Assembly: GCF_901709675.1 (NCBI RefSeq) | Contig: NC_051100.1 | Location: forward strand, 8,900,786 to 8,964,785 | Origin: Syngnathus acus | Lineage: Eukaryota > Chordata > Actinopteri > Syngnathiformes > Syngnathidae | Direction: 5' to 3' | Length of the DNA stretch: 64,000 nucleotides | Shown here: positions 60,401 to 64,000 of the stretch, piece by piece | How the letters are laid out: the number at the start of each line of letters is the position of its first letter | Position numbering within the stretch: position 1 is the first letter of the stretch | Position numbers and translations under genes: made by a program | The notes under the pieces: generated by a model | The model's database searches: none | Told to the model about the DNA's origin: nothing | The model's input: the letters and a program-made list of their open reading frames with translations, nothing else

Positions 60401-63070
60401 ACAGACACGAAGTAAAAATTTGCATGAACTTTAAACATTTCAATGAATGTTATGGAGGTTATCATGATAAAATAAAAAGTGTTGCTAAGTAACAAACAAT
60501 CACACACATCACAGTGGTATTGTACTAAGTATATCAAAGTTGCCCTCTCCTACCCTCTGTTTGGCTACAGCCTGTCATCTTGGATCAGTTCCATTTGAAC
60601 TACGACGTCTGATTGATTTCCAAGGCCAATTAAAGTGTGACAGCAGCTATTTTTATACAGTATAGGGCAGGACATGTTGAACTATAGTCACACACTTCCG
60701 TAAAAGAGGTGGATGCCGCTGACTCCTTTGATTGCCAAAATATGAGCCCCAAATCATCTTTACCGCTTTGCACCTTTTGTGTGATATATAGCTTGTGTAA
60801 ATGGAAATGTATCAATATTATATGTGTGACAGTTTGCTTTAGATTAACACATAATTGCCATTGTCACATGACCAGCGAAAGAAATACGGTTTACAGTTTT
60901 GGAAAGAAGATTCCAAAAAGCAGATGTAGTGTTAACTTGAGTACCTGTCAATGAAACTTTCAGGGGAAGAGCGGCCAAGGGAGCATGTGGCGCACAGCGG
61001 CCCAGACGTGCAGTCGTCGGCGGGCGCGGCGGGTCCGGAATCGAGCTCCAGCAGGCGGAAGCTGCACTGCTGCATCCGGATCACGGCGGTGCAGGTGCGG
61101 AAAGCCTTGTGGGGAGTCGCCATGGTGATGTGCGTCTGCTCCTCGTGGGCAGGTTCTACCCAGCTGGCCAAGCTGACCTTCAAGCACTTTGATGCCCCCT
61201 TCACCCTCACTTGGTTTGCCACCACCTGGAACTGCCTCTTCTTCCCGCTCTACTACGTCGGGCACCTGTGCAAGAGTCCGGAAAGGCAAACGGCCAGACA
61301 CAGATTAAGGTGACAGAACAAAACATACCAAAAAAAACAGAAGCTACATTTTGAAATTCATTGAAATTATGTGCCTGTTTTGATCTTGTCCTCCAAAAAA
61401 ATTCTTTTTCGTTTGTTGCCTCATTGGTGAACTGCTTGTCTGTAATTAAATGTTGGACTTTAGAATCTTTGGAGCTGATAGAACCATTGCTGAGGCAGCA
61501 CAACTAAAGTATTTGACCCTCAGTACCCTTCCTCACAAAGCATCTGCTCAGTCCCTCTCCTGCTCCGCAGTTGTTGGGCATTCATGTAGCGTTTCTTTTT
61601 TGTTTTACAGACCACTGCACTGGCATATAGATGATAGCATTTATTGTTCTTTTTGCACAAGGGAGATAAGAAATGAAGGTTAGTCGTACGTGTGTGAATC
61701 AAAGAGAGGCCAGTGGAATGGAAAGGTTACAAGAAAAAGAAGGTTGCAAAGGTACCAGTAGTTCAAGAACGTGGGATTAAGTGTTCAGAGTGAGAAGAAT
61801 TGTGAAAGAGAGGTGAAGAACAGAGTCAAGTGTGAGATTAGTTATTCAACTATTTCCTGTGTCCGTAAACTGGATAAGCAGTATTGAAAATAAATGGAAG
61901 AATTTACATATGACAATATAGATGACAAATGAAAGCGAAACGAAAACATACCCATCAATCCATTTTTCTCAAATGTCTTTGGGTTGCCAAGGCGGAGTAC
62001 ACCCAGGACTGGTTGCCAGCCAACTGCACATTCACACCTATGAAGAATTTACAGTCAATTAACCTCACATGCATGTTGTTAAAATGTGTGAGGAAGGAAA
62101 AAAAACATAGCAGAACATGCAAATGATTGCAGTGATATTTCTGTTAAGACACACAGGAAACTAATTGACAACTCCTCTTATGAAAGGATGTTTCACTTCA
62201 CACCTTCACTCCTTCCTTCCTACCTCCTACTGTCAGATAAAGTAGACGTGAACACTCACGTACATTAGATAAACTCAAAGAGAAGTTTTTACAACATCAT
62301 GTGCCCTTTCTTCAAGGACACAATTGTTTTATTGGCTGGACTCCACCACTGCTTTGCAGGAGCTTTACCCAAATGTGTTGTTCAACAATCAGAGCCAGGA
62401 AACCTCAAAGGCCTCCGCGCTCAGTCAGGAATGATAGTCAGCATTTTCCGCAGCTCGCCAATTATCTACCTCCGCTGGGCTGCGGCAGATTGAACGCTAA
62501 CTATAACATTGAGTAGCGGAAAGATCAGCTTCGTTTTCTCGAATGAAGTGGAAATAACCGAGGTTATTCTATTTAGTTATACACAAATATTTGATTTAAT
62601 AATATTTCAAAATACACAAATTATTCAAGATTATTAAGATGATCTTTGTTTTTTTCAGCTTCTTGTTTATTTGCAAATTAATGAGGCTAAATGCTGAATT
62701 TTTGCTGTTAAAATAAGCTATTTATTTATCATAGGCCAATTTTAACAGTGTACAAAATCCTACCAATATCTAATACTGTACACTTTTCAAATCAATGCTT
62801 TCTTGTATTTATTGACTTTAATTCCGACATTCTGTCTTGTGTGTGCATAGGGAGTGTTGTCGCTTTTTCGGGGACGACGGGCTGACCCCCAAGGTGTTCT
62901 TCACCAAGGTGGCCCCTTTCGGCCTGTTGTGGATCCTCACCAACTACTTGTACCTGCAGGCCCTCAGGAAGATCAACACAACAGACGTGTCAGCGCTCTT
63001 TTGTTGTAACAAGGCCTTCGTCTTCCTGCTCTCATGGATTGTGCTAAGAGACCGCTTCATGGGCGTCAGG
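54481..63070 (+). CDS. slc35f3: Solute carrier family 35 member F3, first three coding exons (3' part outside the window)
   Basis: Multi-pass membrane protein of the drug/metabolite transporter superfamily; human SLC35F3 has been proposed as a thiamine transporter (established report, not shown here). Exons: 54481-54556, 60964-61309, 62851-63070. The first donor is GAA-G|GTAAGC, phases are 1, 2 and 0, and 214 codons are present of about 420. The N terminus MKKHSARVAPLSACNSPV and the following LTLTKVEGEERPRE are essentially identical to the mammalian protein. A low-complexity stretch (residues 43-57) precedes the first membrane helix (about 73-93, ending SSWAGSTQLAK). Other landmarks are FDAPFTLTWFAT, CCRFFGDDGLTPKVFF, INTTDVSALFCCNKAFVF and LRDRFMGVR. 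The six or more C-terminal helices lie right of the window. It is distinguished from SLC35F4 and F5 by the N terminus. Confidence 0.95.
55940..55973. mobile_element. Possible hAT terminal fragment
   Basis: GTGGCCCGTGGACTGCCAG and TTGCCCATCCCTG resemble one terminus of fish hAT elements. The partner end was not found. Confidence 0.3.
56753..56800. repeat. (ATT)n-rich simple repeat
   Basis: ATTATTATT runs followed by their complement AATAATAAT, giving a loose inverted repeat inside slc35f3 intron 1. Confidence 0.8.
61310..62850 (+). other. slc35f3: slc35f3 intron 2
   Basis: 1.5 kb; holds a dispersed fish repeat at about 61950-62075. Nothing else recognised. Confidence 0.85.
61950..62075 (+). 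repeat. Dispersed fish repeat (GGAGTACACCCAGGACTGGT family)
   Basis: Starts CATCAATCCATTTTTCTC, continues GGAGTACACCCAGGACTGG, TGCCAGCCAACTGCACATTC and ACACCTATGAAGAATTTACA, and ends TTAACCTCACATGCATG. It is a very common repeat in percomorph genomes; a reverse copy is at 47410-47515. Confidence 0.65.
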
Positions 63071-64000
63071 GTGAGTTCATAGTTCACATCTCGAGTTTTT
63101 ATTGAACAAACTGAAACAGAAGATGAATGGATAGTTAATGTATGTGCAGTTCATGCAGCCAATGCAAATGTCCTGACCACAAGTTGTGATGATGGACTAT
63201 TGGACTAGTTTCACTAATTCACTTTTTTTTATTTACTAGCATATTATCAAAGCATAGGCTGCTAACCGCAGAAATGAACATTTAACAATTTTAATCAGAA
63301 TTTTGTCCAACCTATCTGTATTTAGTGTCACTTTATTATTTCGTGTCTTAAATGATTCAAAATAATCCGAGTCAACACACCATGATACCATGCATGTCTC
63401 TGTGTGTTATGGAGAGAGCAATGGAAGGATTTAGCACATTGTGGGAATATATCCACCCGCCGCAGGATGGATCCCGCTCCTCCTTTTTTCTGTTCTCGTC
63501 ACACACCCACTCAAACATCTCACCATCCTCCCATTATATGTGATGAAAGGACTCCATAAGAAGGAAAGTCAGATATAATCCTACTCCTGCTCCCATTCAC
63601 AGCCTCTCTATACGTCTTTCTGTCTACCTTTGGTGGTACACATTGCAGAGTTTGGATGTCTGCAGCAATGCAGGGGATGCTGGACCAGTTTGTCATGAGC
63701 GTGCACAAGCAGGGATGTGCACGAGCAGAGAGACGCTACATCATCCCTCTGTGATGTTATGTGCAACAGCAGATGGCTTTGTCTTATTGGCACACTTGTG
63801 TTGTACTGTGGATTGCAATGTCATTTGGACATATTGAGGGATGGTAAATTCAACACATTGATATTTACAATTGCCATATTTTCCGCACTATAAGGTGCAC
63901 CGGATTATAAGGCACAGCTTCAATGAATGGCCCATTTTAAAACTTTGTCCATATATAAGGCGCACCAGGTTATAAGGCGCACCTTCAATGAATGGCCCAT
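63071..64000 (+). other. slc35f3: slc35f3 intron 3 (runs off the window)
   Basis: Begins with a clear donor GTGAGTTC after the AGG codon. The last 130 bp are repetitive DNA. Confidence 0.8.
63873..64000. mobile_element. Start of a CCGCACTATAAGGCGCACC-type repeat, cut by the window edge
   Basis: ATTTTCCGCACTATAAGGTG is followed by about 65-bp tandem units. Each unit carries TATAAGGCGCACC-like and CTTCAATGAATGGCCCAT sequences, with one full and one partial unit visible. It is a dispersed repeat frequent in fish genomes, and its end resembles that of the MITE at 46301-46474 (ACTATAAG plus GCGC/TCGC). Confidence 0.75.

Larger units (their letters stand above)
54557..60963 (+). other. slc35f3: slc35f3 intron 1 (6.4 kb)
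   Basis: AT-rich intron. It contains an ATT-rich microsatellite at about 56753-56800 and a possible hAT end at 55940-55973 (GTGGCCCGTGGACTGCCAG, then TTGCCCATCCCTG). An A-rich run lies at 58376-58389. No coding exon recognised. Confidence 0.8.

Noticed and set aside
1-64000. CRISPR arrays, operons, bacterial-type promoters or terminators
   Set aside because: The window is spliced vertebrate nuclear DNA; none of these were seen or expected.

Overview
The window comes from a vertebrate nuclear genome, almost certainly a teleost fish and probably a percomorph. Genes are split by GT-AG introns, many only 70-170 bp long. Coding exons match vertebrate proteins closely, while non-coding DNA is AT-rich and holds microsatellites, hAT-type miniature transposons and LINE remnants typical of ray-finned fish. 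The species cannot be fixed from the sequence. Gene models were built by hand from splice sites, reading phase and remembered vertebrate protein families; no database was searched.

Layout, left to right. (1) 871-3132 (+): the last six coding exons of agpat4, an acyltransferase; its 5' part lies outside the window. (2) 5955-8394 (+): a seven-exon, 264-codon gene with a divergent TCF/LEF-type HMG box but no recognisable beta-catenin-binding N terminus. This is the least ordinary gene here. (3) 9750-26099 (-): a complete 27-exon map3k4 (MEKK4/MTK1) model of 1587 codons, including one GC-AG intron and a 5.2-kb first intron. (4) 28916-32721 (+): a complete three-exon kcnk1 (TWIK-1) potassium channel of 332 codons. 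(5) 39076-40417 (+): two exons of a conserved-looking but unrecognised protein whose 3' end was not found securely. (6) 54481-63070 (+): the first three coding exons of slc35f3, which continues past the right edge.

In human, AGPAT4 and MAP3K4 are neighbours on 6q26, and KCNK1 and SLC35F3 are neighbours on 1q42. The window therefore joins two blocks of human synteny, with the HMG-box gene and the unknown gene as additions. These genes do not form one pathway: they cover lipid synthesis, transcription, stress MAPK signalling, K+ leak and a solute-carrier-like protein.

The gene-poor parts (20.9-26.0, 26.4-28.5, 34-39, 40.4-54.4, 54.6-60.9 kb) hold repeats. The best supported is a 728-bp hAT-type element with a perfect 8-bp target-site duplication. 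Short motifs resembling RFX X-boxes, CTCF cores and POU octamers are noted as hypotheses only.
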